DNA of 64,000 nucleotides, from assembly GCA_014607495.2 (NCBI GenBank), contig CP053160.1:2046001-2110000 (forward strand), written 5' to 3'. Position numbers and translations under genes: made by a program. The DNA is from Carposina sasakii. Lineage: Eukaryota; Arthropoda; Insecta; Lepidoptera; Carposinidae. Position 1 is the first letter of the stretch. Every line of letters begins with the position of its first letter. Of this stretch, positions 1-11,656 are shown piece by piece. Below the pieces are notes generated by a model that was not told where the DNA came from, did not search any database, and was given only the letters and a program-made list of their open reading frames with translations.

Positions 1-829
1 CATTATCCAAAATCGATGTACCTTCCTATCTAAAAAGGGCAAATTGCATATAAACAATGATAGTGCAACAATGTTCAAATAACTGAATAAAAATGATGTA
101 TACAACATAATTTCGCAATTGACACGTTAATCTCTGAATGTCTGGGATGTTATCTTATCAGTCGTTATCAGCTTATTTATTATTATTGTCGAGTGTTGTA
201 TAGTGTTATCTTTGCATATTATTATGAAACCATGAATATAATACGGGAGTTATGTATTATTTAAAAAAGATACCTTTTTACGCTAATTACGCGAACGGAA
301 GAGCATGTTTGCAAACTTTAATAATTAAGGGTATACGTTGTTTCATCTCCATATACACCCTGAATATTTAAAAGATAATGCTTTAATTAAAACTGCAGTA
401 AAATATATTTTTTGTACTAACATGCGTTTGACAAACATACGAGATTATATAAAATCGTATTTATATGCCGTAACACACTTTGTTATCAGGTTATCACACG
501 GCAGACTGGCATATTTATATACTCGAGATAAGTGTTTATTTGATGGACGTGCCGCGATTTAGTTATCAGGTTGGCAACAGTGCTATTAGGATTCGCACAC
601 TACTCATACATATACATAATATGATATACATGTCGACGTGAGGCGTGAATATACATAAATTATATTTTAACACACGTTTTCAACTACCAACGACCTTCCA
701 TCTGTGAAATTAAAGAAATGGAATTTGTACTTCAAGAAAAATATTTATCAGAGCTCGTTATATAAAAGAAAATACAGTCCAATTACTTAGGAATTGCGAT
801 TACCTACTTCAGGAATACCTCTAGCTAGA
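1..829. other. AT-rich stretch without recognisable gene
   Basis: I see no convincing coding exon or clear repeat boundary here. The longest open frame (338-562) has no recognisable motif and atypical composition. If Nprl2 continues to the left, this lies inside one of its introns or downstream of it. Confidence 0.4.
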
Positions 830-1012
830 CAGGGATTCCCAAAATTATTTTCTCATGGACCACTTTTAAAACTTAACTGGTTCTAGTAGACCCCCTACCA
901 TATATAGGGTACATACACAGACAATTTTTTTCATGCTAACGTAGACTCACGTCGAGTCTCCCGTGGAACCCTAGGGGTCCAACTGGACCACTTTGGTAAA
1001 CCCTGACCCCTG
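830..1012. mobile_element. hAT-type MITE
   Basis: The element begins CAGGGATTCCC and ends with ACCCCTG. A direct repeat (agctaga) sits immediately outside both ends, about the size of the 8-bp hAT target duplication. The interior ('ggaccac..', 'tagaccccctacc') matches the copy at 39747-39899. It has no coding capacity. Confidence 0.7.
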
Positions 1013-2308
1013 AGCTAGAATAATAAATATCATTTTTATAAGAGCGGTTCGCTAAATTTTACATTAAAATCATGGATGTTCGGACTTTGTAACTTAAAAA
1101 TCGACAATAACCGGCCAGTTAGTTATTCAGCGGCTATTTATATGATAATTGCTACAGGCTGCCATTAGAGAGGTCCACTGCGTATTAGGTAGGGGACAGA
1201 GTGCTAACGCGAGCGAGTAGCGTAGCGAGAGAGAAAATGGTAAGTTCTAGGACAAAATGTAAGTTGAGGTGTTAAAATTTGATTAAAAAATCTAAATAAA
1301 TAGAATAACACATTTGGAAAAGAGAAATAATCAATATAGTTTTCAGACGTCGAGCAAGCAACGTCATTTCAGAAGCCTAACCAAAGACTTTGCATTGTGC
1401 CTTTTTGGCGTAGGACTAACTATGTAGATAAGCCTAAAATAGCGCAACATTTGAATTTAATACGAGTATAAGGAGTCAACATTTCCCAGTTTATACACTA
1501 AGTTAAATAATACAGACGCTAAACCTGGGCTTATTTTGTGACGTAACTAAATTACTACGATGTCCGCTTCTTTACTTTATGTCCGCTACCTTATTTGCAC
1601 AGGCGGCTCGCCCTAAGGAGCGCTGGTGCAGTGCACTCCCACCCACGAAGATTACATAGGCAATATAATATAATATAAATTATCTTTCAATTCTACTATG
1701 TTTATATAATAGTGACTACGCGTTCGTCTCAAGTAAGTTGTAATCTTATGTATCGAGTGGAGCGCGATTCCTAGTACTGTATTCGATGAGTGCGAAAGAG
1801 ACATACCGGCATAGGCCGGCGCGTGTAACAGAAAATTTCGTATGATAAATTAGCCTAATCTGGAGCGCCGCTCACATTCGTAGTGTGCGTATGCGACTAG
1901 ATGTCGCTTAGTCCGAGTTAGAACGCGATATGGTTGTCTTGAATGTGTTTCATTGGGTCATCTGAATTTTTCTAAGAGTGAGAATCGGTTCAACACGCGC
2001 GGCGTTTCCAGACTGTAATTTTGCATGCGCTCATATAAAAAAATGTGAACCCCCATCTAAAAATATCAGAAGCCGCCAGTGCTTATTTGTGTACGAGTTT
2101 AATGTTAATACGAGTATAGTAATTATAATTAATTTCACACAGTTTCATTTCGGACACGAGGCAAGCGTATTTATGTGAGGCTTGCGCCCACGCAGTACAC
2201 AGTGGATCCAAACATCATGCTTGTTAGAGACATCAATACCCATAACAAAGCGAATTTTAAAACGTACCTATATATCTACTACCTACTATGAACTAGGTAG
2301 TTGAATCT
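1013..2308. other. Non-coding stretch, no clear feature
   Basis: Mixed AT-rich sequence with scattered GC-rich patches around 1600-1900. I found no splice-flanked coding segment and no repeat with both ends visible. The open frame at 1978-2178 has no recognisable motif. Confidence 0.35.
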
Positions 2309-2503
2309 TCACTACATATTATAAAACAAAGTCGCTTTCTGCTGTCTGTCCTTGTATATGCTTAGATCTTTCAAACTAGGGAACGGATTTTAATGAGGTT
2401 TTTTTTAATAGATAGAGTGATTTACAAGGAAGGTTTATAATGTATAACTAGGGACCCGCCCCGGCTTCGCACGGGAGTAATGCACTCTCACGCGGGCCGC
2501 TAG
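2309..2503 (+). mobile_element. Non-autonomous Helitron-like element, family B
   Basis: It starts TCACTACATATTATAAAAC and ends in a GC-rich palindromic segment followed by CTAG, then T. A TC start and CTRR end are Helitron hallmarks. The same start and end recur at 21002-21204, and a minus-strand copy lies at 27641-27818. The interior carries 'gatctttcaaactaggga' and 'cccgccccggcttcgc'. The Helitron class is inferred from the termini. Confidence 0.65.
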
Positions 2504-3454
2504 TTATGTATAAATCCCAAATAATATTATAAAAGCGAAAATAGTTTATTTGATTATTTGTTACCTCTTCACGCTTTATTTACTCAGTCAATATTCTTTA
2601 AATTGCTGGATTTCGACCGAAATTGTAAAATGAAACCTTTATCTATATCCTATAAGAGGAGGTTTTACAATACAACTGACTGACAAGACCCACGCACAGC
2701 CTTAACGGATAGAAACGAGAAATGTGTACCGTGGCTTCCTTTTGTGATGTAAAAGGTCAGAAAGGATTTCACGAAATTCGTACGGGAGCGGGAAATAACT
2801 AGTTATAAATAAATAAATATATAGCTATAAAAATTTACACAGACGAAGTCGTGGGCGGTCGCTAGTACTTTATGAATGACGGTGCTATTATGGACGGACA
2901 CGTTACTCTACGAAAGTTATGACCAGAGGTCGGAATTAGGTAGAGTCATTTATGTACTTGCATCGAAATGTTGATATTAATGTGGACCTTCCCAGGATTT
3001 CTAATGGACAATCCCGTGTGGCCAACAATATTACAAATAAACAATAATAAAACCCTCAGAGATAGACAAATAAAACAAAGATAATTAACATAAAATTTCT
3101 GCTCTTTAAAATTAATACCGGAATTTGAGGCATATCCACTTTCTTCTTTCGCTGTATGAAATCAGTGCAAGTACATAAATGACTCTACCTAATTCCGACC
3201 TCTGGTTATGACCCCAAACAACATTACACTTAAAGTAACTACACATTTAATAGCAACACCTTAATTACATTAACGACGTTTGTTTCTAGTCACCGATAAG
3301 TATGGACCCGTTAATGAGGAATAAGGAATTTTTTTGTGAGACGCTAGAGTAGCTTTAATTTTTTAATTCAGCAAAAAAAAACAATTACACAGCCATTACT
3401 GTCTCCGTACCAGCGCACGTACGTGACGAACTGGCCACGCGAAAAGTAGAGCCT

Positions 3455-3590
3455 TTTTGTCCCCCTAGGGTGACAGACCGGAAAAAATAAGAAAAAAATG
3501 TGTGATTTGTCACACTTTTCATACTAATACTGGGACGGTCCAAACATTTTTTTCTGATTTTTTTCCGGTCTGTCACCTTGGGGGACAAAA
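3455..3590. mobile_element. Small foldback MITE
   Basis: The two ends are inverted copies: 'ttttgtccccctagggtgac' on the left and 'gtcaccttgggggacaaaa' on the right. The pairing continues through 'agaccggaaaaaa' and 'ttttttccggtct', leaving a loop of about 40 bp. The open frame across it on the minus strand is only the repeat. The superfamily is not clear. Confidence 0.6.
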
Positions 3591-3663
3591 TAGGGTGACA
3601 GATCGGAATATTCCCTAGTTCGTAGTTCCCTAAACACAATGGTACCTACTGACTCACGGGGAA

Positions 3664-3988
3664 TCTATACATATAAGTAATAAAAAGTAACGGATCGCTG
3701 TCTGTACATGGAAGATATATGAGAAAAAATATTATAGGAGACCTTTATCAACGCAATAGTACCCAAAAGAATGATTTTTGAATTTTTGTCTGTTTGTCTG
3801 CGCGTTTGTGCACGCTAATCTCAGAAACGGTTGAACCGATTTGGATGCAGTTTTCAGGAATATATTGTGACAGGTCCCACTTAACATATAGGCTACTTTT
3901 TATCCCAGGAAAATGTTTTTATCCCGGATAATTTCGCCATTTTCTTTTTTCTGTAGTCCGCGTGGATGGAGTCGCGGGCGTCCACTAG
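3664..3988 (+). mobile_element. Non-autonomous Helitron-like element, family A
   Basis: It starts TCTATACATATAAG and ends 'gcgggcgtccactag' before T, with a GC-rich hairpin ('cgcg..gagtcgcg') just before the end. Other copies lie at 21288-21624 (+), 31299-31440 (+, truncated), 36003-36204 (-), 38962-39261 (fused) and 44567-44890 (-). No coding capacity. The Helitron class is inferred from the TC...CTAG ends. Confidence 0.7.
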
Positions 3989-4702
3989 TGTATAACTAAT
4001 AAGAGGATAGAGGATAATCTGTACATATAACAATGCGAGTTGATACCCTTGTAGCCTGAACACCCAATAAAAACCGGCTTTCAATTTTGCGTTTGTACCC
4101 TACAGTCTGTCACCAGTGGGGTAAGCACGAACCTTTTTACGCGGCGTAACACACTAGGAGATACCAAATCCCTGAACGCTAGCGACTCGCTAGCAAAATC
4201 TATGTGATTTGACAGTTTGACGTTAGCGTTACGGACTATCGAGAGGTTCGTGCTCGCGCCACTGGTAACACTATTTTCAATTAATACATACAGATGTAAA
4301 TCTAGTGCGTGTGCATGGTTTTATACGCAGGTAAGCTGAGTAAAACTTTAGCCGGAATACGATCTCTTCATGGGCCCATGTAAGTTATTTCTGCAATTAT
4401 TTTTCATTTTGACTAACTTCACACTTGTTCTTGAGGATTTTCCCGACGTTTCCATTCATCATCATCATTATCATCCATCATATGTTCAGAAATCATTTAC
4501 TAAAGACAATGGCTGTATGGGCTTAGTTCCCCTTGCTTTTCCGTCGGGATAAACTAAACAAACAAAATTAATACATACACGGCTGCGTTCCTGAAACGGG
4601 GTAGCTAGAACTACCGGATCATAAAAAAGATTCCACCACGCATTGCGGGGACAGACTGATTCAAATGGTTAGTGATAAGGTGCTAATTTAGAGAGAATTC
4701 CC

Positions 4703-4892
4703 GCCCCCTGATTACGTAAAAGCAATAGCAAAGCCGAAACAAAGCTATAGCGAAAATTGTACAATATTCGCCTTGAAATGTCAAAGTTCCTTTGAAATTC
4801 ATTTCACGCAATACGAATTTGACAAGCAATCAGCGATTTTTGTACAATTTTCGCTATCGCTTTGCTTTTTCTAGTTAGGTAATAAGGGAGCC
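4703..4892. mobile_element. MITE family C ('gcaaagcgatagcg' ends)
   Basis: Inverted termini: 'ccccctgattacgtaaaagc' plus 'aatagcaaagcc' on the left, and 'ttcgctatcgctttgc' plus 'taataaggg' on the right. Related copies with different cores lie at 17157-17343, 22227-22409, about 42421-42566 and 45307-45491. No coding capacity. Confidence 0.6.
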
Positions 4893-5869
4893 GAGTTCCT
4901 TATAGCCGTTTACGACATGCCCGGAAAGAGATGCAGTTGACGTATTTCAGTAAATCCCCGCATCAGCACAGGATGAAGAGCGTTTGTGAAGCACCCTTTT
5001 CCTTGATCTCCTATGTGTGCTGACCCTACATTGTAGTTTGTTTCCAACGTTACAATCCGTCCAGTACATCAAAGGATTTTGATCCGTTTATAAAACGAAC
5101 AAAAAGGCCTGTTTGAGGTTCACCAAAAAAACGAACTTAATACAGCTCTATTTTTTGCTTAGAAAAATAATATAAAGCTTTTTTATCGTATTTAAACGAT
5201 CAGGAATGTTGGTTTGTACTGCCCTAAAAATAGGGGGCATTGAAAAGGAAAGTTGTATACAATAAGATTAATCAAATGAAAGCTACCTCAAAAACCAACA
5301 AATAAAAAAATACTCATCTACCAATGACAATAGAAAGTACTTTACTATGTTAAAAACTAAACTAAGCGAAAGCAGTAGCAAAAAGAAAATCGACATAGCT
5401 GCCTATACTCGTATTGAGCCTACAGTTTACTTTTAACGCGTCTAGCGAGCCAAATTCAGTTAGCACTCGAAACCTGCTAAATTCGATAATGATGACTTAT
5501 TCAATTATCATAAATTCATAATATATCAAGGAAATTATCATGGGTATGTATGTTAGGTATTATGTGCTTGTGAGCGTGAAGGTGGTGCCGTTGTATGGAC
5601 GGGACTCTAAGATATAGTATACATACATATAGTAATTCTAGGATGTTGATGCTGAGATAATAGTTGACAAATAATTGACAAGGGGCGAATGTTTAGATGG
5701 ATATAATGAAAGATAATCATATTATGACCGCGTGCTGTCAGCAGAGTAGTATAGCACCACTCGATGGCTGTCTGTACGTATCGTAAGAGGAGATCAAGGG
5801 TTTTCGGGTGGTGGGCAGCAGCGTCTCTCGCGTTGACACATACAACATAGTTCGAAAATCACACTGCGG

Positions 5870-6250
5870 TTACCAGCCCGTCACCGCTGGAAGAACGCTA
5901 CAAGACTACTGCCATAGAGGCGATTTTGCCTATAGTTACCACGCTCTGGGCAGGCGGGTTGGTGTGATTTTTTGACTATGTTATAAACACAGGAGGCGCT
6001 TCTGCCTACCTCCTGGAATCCCTGAATCGGCTCTTACAATACCCACGGACAGACATCATCAGCCTATTGCAGTCCACTGCTGGACGTAGGCCTCCCCCAG
6101 GGCATGCCACAAGACTGTCATGGGAGGTATTTGCCCATAGTCACCACGCTGGGCAGGCGGGTTGGTGACCGCAGCTTGTATTTCGGACTATGTTATCAAC
6201 ACGGGAGGCGCTGCTGCCCACCTCCCGGAAACCCTTAATCGCCTCGCATG
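5870..6250 (+). repeat. Lepidopteran SINE/LINE 3' remnants ('ccactgctggacgtaggcc')
   Basis: Around 6060-6240 lies 'cagcctattgcagtccactg' followed by 'ctggacgtaggcctccccca' and 'ccacgctgggcaggcgggtt'. An older, more diverged piece lies at 5870-5960. The same sequence recurs at 39640-39690 and 46000-46130 (-), with an old piece near 42895-42955. I recognise it as a common lepidopteran interspersed repeat but cannot assign the exact family. Confidence 0.6.
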
Positions 6251-6284
6251 ATACCCATGGGCAGACATGGGGTGGTGATATTCT

Positions 6285-6508
6285 ACTCTGCTAACACTAC
6301 ACTGAAATATGTATTTATTCCTCTTTATATTGCTAATACGAGTAGCAACTGGAATATCAATGTTTTCGCAGATTTTGTTTGTAGGTAAAACATCTCTTTG
6401 GTGTTCTTTGAAGAAATCATAAGACTTCTTAAAATAACACTTATTTCTGTTCACAATTCGGCTTTTAATATCCACGTTTTTATTTGATCTCCTCTTGTTT
6501 TTTGCCAT
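6285..6508 (-). pseudogene. Transposon-encoded DNA-binding protein fragment
   Basis: From an ATG at 6508 the minus strand encodes a lysine-rich peptide. Its residues 25-60, including 'YDFFKEHQRDVLPTNKI' and 'ATRISNIKRN', resemble the N-terminal helix-turn-helix of a transposon protein common in insects. The frame then runs into SINE sequence below about 6285, so the original protein is lost. I treat it as a dead fragment; the superfamily is uncertain. Confidence 0.4.
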
Positions 6509-7483
6509 AAAAAAACAGCCACTTTGATTAAGGAATGAAAAGAAATATTGTATTTTTATTGGGTTAATGAGAAAAATAAATCTTAGGCATATTTTTATTT
6601 TATTTATTTATTTTTCATACCTTACTTACCTATCTTTACAGGTTTAACCTACCACACCAGAGTAGCAACTTTATACATACGATGTACATAGTTATTTTAT
6701 TTTTATTTTACCTATATTTGTAGGTATTGCATAAATTCCCATAGGATTCGTTACCGATTTCTGGATGGTTATATTTTAGCCCGAGGGCCTTTCGATAGGC
6801 TAATTCTAATCATACATATATAATATATACACTGCAGGATCATAAAGAAGATTCCACGGCCACGTTTAGCATACGGGGACCACTTGTAAATGAGGCAAGA
6901 AGCTAGCAACTTATCACTGATCAATTTTAATGCATCTGTCTGTCCCCAGCAAGGTTCGAAGTGATAATTATCAAAAAAAAACAAACACTAAAATATTCTA
7001 AGTTTATTTACGTATTCAAAGGCGTAAAACATGAAAAAAATGTTTGACTGACGAGATAAGTGCAAATACCTTTTCTTTATTACATACTTTCTTCCATTTA
7101 TTTGAAAAACAAACTCTGAATTAAATTGTATATTTCTGACAGTATTTTTTTTTAAATAATAAATAGGCTTACGCTTGACCACAACGCGCTTGATGGTAAG
7201 CACCGTTGCAGTCTAAGATGGAGCGCGCTTGCCTAAAAGAAACCGGTTCACTCTCGATATTTGCTATTTATTGAAACTGAGACCCTCTTTGGGATAAATA
7301 TAATATCATTTAAATAAATAAAATTTCAAGAAGTTAAATGGAAAATCAACTAGGATTATTATCAAGATAATTATCAAAAAAAAATATTTATCCTGATAAT
7401 TTCGAACCCTGGTCCCCAGTAAGCTTGCAGTTCTGGCTACCTTGCTATTGGTAACACAATTACGTGTGAATAAATGAACTTAC
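6509..7483 (-). other. Probable Nprl2 intron with SINE remnant
   Basis: This lies downstream of the third Nprl2 exon. A SINE-like piece sits at 6830-6960 ('cacggccacgttta', 'gctagcaacttatcactg'), matching pieces near 4610-4700 and 62330-62410. The other open frames show no Nprl2 motif. The remaining Nprl2 exons must lie left of this window. Confidence 0.5.
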
Positions 7484-7610
7484 CAGTGAGAGTGCACATT
7501 CTCCTGCTGTTTATGTCCTGCATGACTTGCCTCATGAGAGACGTCAGGGCTTTGGCTTCTCCCGAGATTGACTGCTTCGAGAGCCACTCGTTTTCTAATT
7601 CCATTGAGAG
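7484..7610 (-). CDS. Nprl2: Nprl2 coding exon 3
   Basis: Acceptor tttctttcag|CTCTCAATG and donor CTCACTG|GTAAGT. It gives 42 codons plus one base, ending in MCTLT, which corresponds to the 'GRCTL' region of the family. The next exon is not in the window. Confidence 0.88.
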
Positions 7611-9152
7611 CTGAAAGAAAATAGGCACTTGATATGGATGTGTACATTAAGGAGTGGGGCAAAAGTGGGTAGTTTAGTAATAACCTATGCCCAGCAGCAC
7701 TAGCGGCGCCGCCGGATGGGGCAAAAGGGAGCGGTTTAATGTGCTGTAGGTACCCAATTGTTTTATTTTAAGCTAGTAGACGCCCGCGACTCCCTCCGTA
7801 TGGACTGCAGAAATGTCGACATATTTCCATTTCCATTTTTTTCTTAGGTTCATAGACTAGACTATGGACGTATCTAATGTCACTTATTTTTTTCAGCTGT
7901 TTTGGCGTGAAAGTGCGACATACAGACATACTTTCCCATTTATAATATTTGTGAAAGTAGTAGTTAAGGATTTTTAAAAAAAAATACATAAATACATAAA
8001 TCATGAAAGCAGATGAAGCGAAGGGGTGTGTCAGGATCATAGTAAATGGAGATCCGTGATCTCTGCCTACCCCTTCGTGAAAGAGGCGTGATTTTCATGT
8101 ATGTATCAAATAAGTCTAATAAAGTCAAAGAAAAGAAACCATATTACTACAAAGACTAAATTTGAAGCAAAATATTACAAATAAAGGTAATTAGAAAAGT
8201 TACAAACATAACCCTCACAAATTCAAATACAAAAGTTCCGGGCAAACAGACTGGTTTCTTTTTAATATAAAAAAATTTATATTTCTTTACCTATTTAAAT
8301 AAGAATTTTATTTGTAATCACTTTTAATGTTGAATAAATGAATTAAACTCTAAACCTAAAATTTCAAATCTAAAAGTATTTTTTACAAATAAAATATTAT
8401 ACTTTAATTTCTAATTTAATATGGTAATTCTTACCAAATATTCAGTGAGTTTCTTGACTAGAGGCTCTAGATGCACCGTACGTGCCCATGCATCACACAC
8501 AAAGCACAGGTTGAAATAAAATGCATTCCTGGCATACTTCTTGTTATCTATCCTCACAGGAAAGCCCAAGATCTTAGAGCCTAACAGAGTTCTGAAAAAA
8601 AAACAACAACTATAGTTTAACTAACAAAAATAGTTTTCTTTTACTTAGAAGATATTATTTAAAGCTTACCAATTTGCAGTAAAATGTGCATTCATGAATT
8701 AACTGAGGTAAGTAAATGGCTGTTTTTGTAGGTAGGTAGGTACTATAATAGGTAGAAGAGTCCACGACTGAGCAGTCGAAAATAATGACATAGGTAAGCA
8801 CCTATCTAAAAAATAAATAAACCAATAAGACACTGGACACACTCTGAATAAACTGTTTGCTAATAAATGGACGTATTGTAAAATTGAAAAAATAAGTTTT
8901 TTGCATTGTGGGTAGTCCTGAACTCCTGAATCTGTAGGACGTAAGTACTTACACTGTCAAAGTACATCGCTGCAATTGCACCTTAGGAATTATATAGTGG
9001 CTAACCGTATCAAAAATATCTTTCGATATGTAATTCTCTGGCACTTGACACGTTATCTTGGGCCCAGCGGTAGGATGGAATTCACACAAAAATATACAAC
9101 GAATGGGCCCTTCCTGTCCACAACCCTCGTAATACTTCGCATTTCCATCCAT
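7484..9152 (-). CDS. Nprl2: Nprl2, GATOR1 complex subunit (5' part only)
   Basis: Nprl2 joins Nprl3 and Iml1/DEPDC5 in GATOR1, which acts on Rag GTPases at the lysosome to switch off TORC1 when amino acids are scarce (known for the family). Three coding exons read on the minus strand: 9152-8953, 8591-8435 and 7610-7484. They have GT-AG borders, join in phase 2, 0 and then 1, and give 160 residues. The start is the ATG at 9152, followed by residues [10 protein letters not shown]. Family landmarks are '[19 protein letters not shown]' near residues 21-39, '[15 protein letters not shown]', and '[20 protein letters not shown]' in exon 2. They cover the N-terminal longin-type domain. The family is usually about 380 residues, so over half is missing beyond the left edge. 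The gene diverges from Ppcdc. Confidence 0.92.
7772..7910 (-). mobile_element. Truncated Helitron family A fragment
   Basis: It begins at CTAG ('ctagtagacgcccgcgactc') and keeps only the 3' terminal part of family A in reverse orientation. It lies in the intron between Nprl2 exons 2 and 3. Confidence 0.5.
8435..8591 (-). CDS. Nprl2: Nprl2 coding exon 2
   Basis: Acceptor ttttttcag|AACTC and donor TATTTG|GTAAG. One base completes the split Val codon, then 52 codons follow, beginning [12 protein letters not shown] and ending VKKLTEYL. It is strongly conserved with the family. Confidence 0.9.
8953..9152 (-). CDS. Nprl2: Nprl2 coding exon 1
   Basis: Runs from the start ATG to a donor reading ACAGT|GTAAGT. 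It supplies 66 codons plus two bases. The frame stays open upstream of the ATG with no upstream Met, so this ATG is the natural start. Confidence 0.9.
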
Positions 9153-9663
9153 TTTAATAGTCAATAAGTTATATTCCTACTATTTTAAACACTACCACAT
9201 CACACACTGCTAAAAACTAATCTAAAACTTTTCACAAGTCCGGCATAATATCGAGAATTTACTTTATTTATTTATTTTCGCGAATGATACGACCTCCCCG
9301 CATGAAAACAGCTGATCAACTATTTTTTTTAGCGTTTAATTAAATGTTACTGGCCTGGAACCAAGTCCTTAAGCCGAATTTTTTTTTAGCGGACAGAAGT
9401 GTATTGCCAGTTAAAAACATCATTTCTACCAGAAATGCTCCGGCCACAGAAGATTCGCGTTGTCGCGACATGTCTGGCCAAAGAGTTCGGCCTGTCGCGA
9501 ATCATCATCGCGACACAAAATGTACTTCGCGCCAATGTCGGTAAATTGCCGCACATCAAAGGGTTTTATCGCGACAAAGTTCGTGTAGGTGGCCACACTT
9601 TGCGCGCTTGAGTAGAGATGGGTCGGTAAAAATCGTACCTGTTCCACCTAATACTAATATTTA
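9153..9663. promoter_or_regulatory. Nprl2 5' flank
   Basis: The sequence upstream of the Nprl2 start holds an E-box CAGCTG at 9309-9314. From about 9460 to 9580 there is a GC-rich patch with repeated TCGCGA motifs. Both strands are open there, but neither product is recognisable. Promoter function is inferred from position only. Confidence 0.35.
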
Positions 9664-10240
9664 ATAAAAGAATTATTATTAAAAAAACAAAATACCCGAC
9701 TGCACACTAAAAAAAGAGTAAAACAAGCCACACAATAATATTGATCAATCAAATGCTAAAAACTAATTATGTAATACCGTTTAAACAATACCTATATTAA
9801 AATACACTACAATATGTGTTCGTAATCGATAGTTAAATAAACAGAAACTTATTTTGAATACAAATTTACTGAATATAATTTATAAATGTTGATGGAAAGC
9901 ATCGCAGGCGGGGACCAACAGAGGCTTATTTATAGTCATTTCGGTTGTGCACCATTTAGCAGAATTTTCGTTGGTGGCGGTCAAGGTGGTCCCCGCCTGC
10001 GATGCTTTCCATCAACATTTATAAATTATATTCAGTAAATTTGTATTCAAAATAAGTTTCTGTTTATTTAACTATCGATTACGAACACATATTGTAGTGT
10101 ATTTTAATATAGGTATTGTTTAAACGGTATTACATAATTAGTTTTTAGCATTTGATTGATCAATATTATTGTGTGGCTTGTTTTACTCTTTTTTTAGTGT
10201 GCAGTCGGGTATTTTGTTTTTTTAATAATAATTCTTTTAT
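9664..10240. mobile_element. Long foldback element (254-bp inverted arms)
   Basis: Positions 9664-9917 and 9987-10240 are inverted copies that I followed over their full 254 bp without a clear mismatch. They flank a 69-bp unique loop (9918-9986). The outer ends read 'ataaaagaattattatt' and its complement. The arms contain 'cccgactgcac', resembling the 'gcagtcgggta' motif at 11080. No open frame. A transcript across it would form a long perfect hairpin. Confidence 0.85.
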
Positions 10241-10429
10241 TTATAACTTTTTAGCTGTTTTTATTTAACGAAAATGTTGTAGATGTAGAAGACTATGTAT
10301 ATGTAAGTACCATTTTAAATTATTTCGACGACATTTGGCTTTAGATTACGAGTGATGTTACTCCGCAACATAAATTTACCGCCAATCTGGACTGTTTGTA
10401 GTGAAGAAGAAAAAGAATTAGGTGAGTCA

Positions 10430-10655
10430 TTACTGCTGAAGATCCCGCAAACGTTTAAGTTCAGTTAATAAAGAACATTCGTCGTGGGGCCGGTCCAACA
10501 GCTTTTTTGGGTCAAGTGTTTTTATTGCTAACCCAGCAAGTGTTTTAACACGGCTTAGGGCTACATAAGCCTGGCCCTTTGCAAACACGTTTGATAGGTC
10601 CACGACAGCCCGATCCAAGGTGGTACCTTGCAGTTTGTGTACCGTTACAGCCCGT
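10430..10655 (-). pseudogene. Pif1/Helitron helicase C-terminal fragment
   Basis: The minus strand encodes [18 protein letters not shown] followed by '[16 protein letters not shown]', the final conserved motifs of Pif1-family helicases carried by Helitrons. It ends at a stop at 10430. An in-frame TGA just upstream of the first motif, near 10655, shows that the rest of the helicase is gone. It is a dead fragment of an autonomous Helitron. Confidence 0.75.
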
Positions 10656-10759
10656 CAGCATATCCCCCTCCGCACCGCGCCGCGCGCCGCATGCCAGGCC
10701 ACGCCCTATCTTTTTGCTTGCTAACGCATGAGTTGCTTTGCGTTGACGCAGAATTAACA

Positions 10760-11090
10760 TGTTCCCGTGGGAATTTTGAGAAAAAACGTATCCTATATTA
10801 ATTACTCCCGTGATTGAAATGAATCTAATGATACCGCATACATATTTTTGTTGTTTAAAGGGAAATTTAGAAAAAATATTATTATGTCTTTATCCCGTGG
10901 GACTTTTATGATAAAATGTATCCTATGACACTCCCGTAATCAAGACAAATCTAACGATACCTCATACATCAAAATCCATCAAGCCGTTTAGGCTACAGGA
11001 GGTCACAAAGGAACAGACATACATACATACATACATATGTGTTAAACACAATACCACTCCTTTGCGTCGCGCAGTCGGGTAAAAATACCG
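10760..11090 (+). mobile_element. Helitron-type 3' region with ACAT repeat
   Basis: It has internally repeated blocks ('cccgtgggaattttgag' and 'cccgtgggacttttatg'), then 'atcaagccgtttaggctaca', an (ACAT)n tract and an end reading 'gcgcagtcgggtaaaaa'. A related end occurs at 36815-36930. It probably belongs with the adjacent helicase fragment. Confidence 0.45.
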
Positions 11091-11656
11091 TTTCCTAATA
11101 TTTATGCAGTATGCCCATTCTATTACTAGAAATCCATTACGTATTAGATAAATTGGTATAATATTTATTCACTGAATATTTAGTATCCGTTTTCGGTGAC
11201 TGATCCATTACCTAATAAATAACCTACGTAGATAGATTATTTGTGGAAATAAAAAATATCGTGATATCGCGCTTTTTATATTAGGTAAAATTTTTAATAT
11301 TTAGTAAAATTGTTTTAATTAATGAGATGATATTTTATTCGATACTTAATACTCGATACGTTGTATTTGGTATCGACTAGTATTGAAAAATACCAAATCC
11401 ACATACCTATTCCAATATTTATGCCTCACCTCTACGGTTCGAGGTTGTCGCGAAAACGCGAAGTTTTTATAATGTGGACAAGCGATTCGTCGTAAAGTCC
11501 TACACGAAGTTTTATCGCTATATTTATAGGTATTTATAGATCCCGGCTGTCAAAATCAGCTGATTGTTCTGTGATTAGCTGTCAAAAGCAGCTGTTCCAA
11601 CGTTTTTTTTGTTGTTTTCACATTTTTGTTTCATTATTTATTGTAAACAATACAAC
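11091..11656 (+). promoter_or_regulatory. Ppcdc upstream region
   Basis: AT-rich DNA leading to the Ppcdc start. Two E-boxes (CAGCTG) lie at 11557-11562 and 11589-11594, close to the start codon. I see no convincing TATA box. Promoter function is inferred from position. Confidence 0.35.

Noticed and set aside
4370..4552. Frame with a His-rich run and hydrophobic start
   Set aside because: The His run comes from a (CAT)n tract typical of SINE tails, and 'cgtcgggataaactaaac' is a common repeat end.
9399..9647. Overlapping open frames on both strands upstream of Nprl2
   Set aside because: Openness follows from the GC-rich TCGCGA patch; no motif or splice evidence supports a protein.
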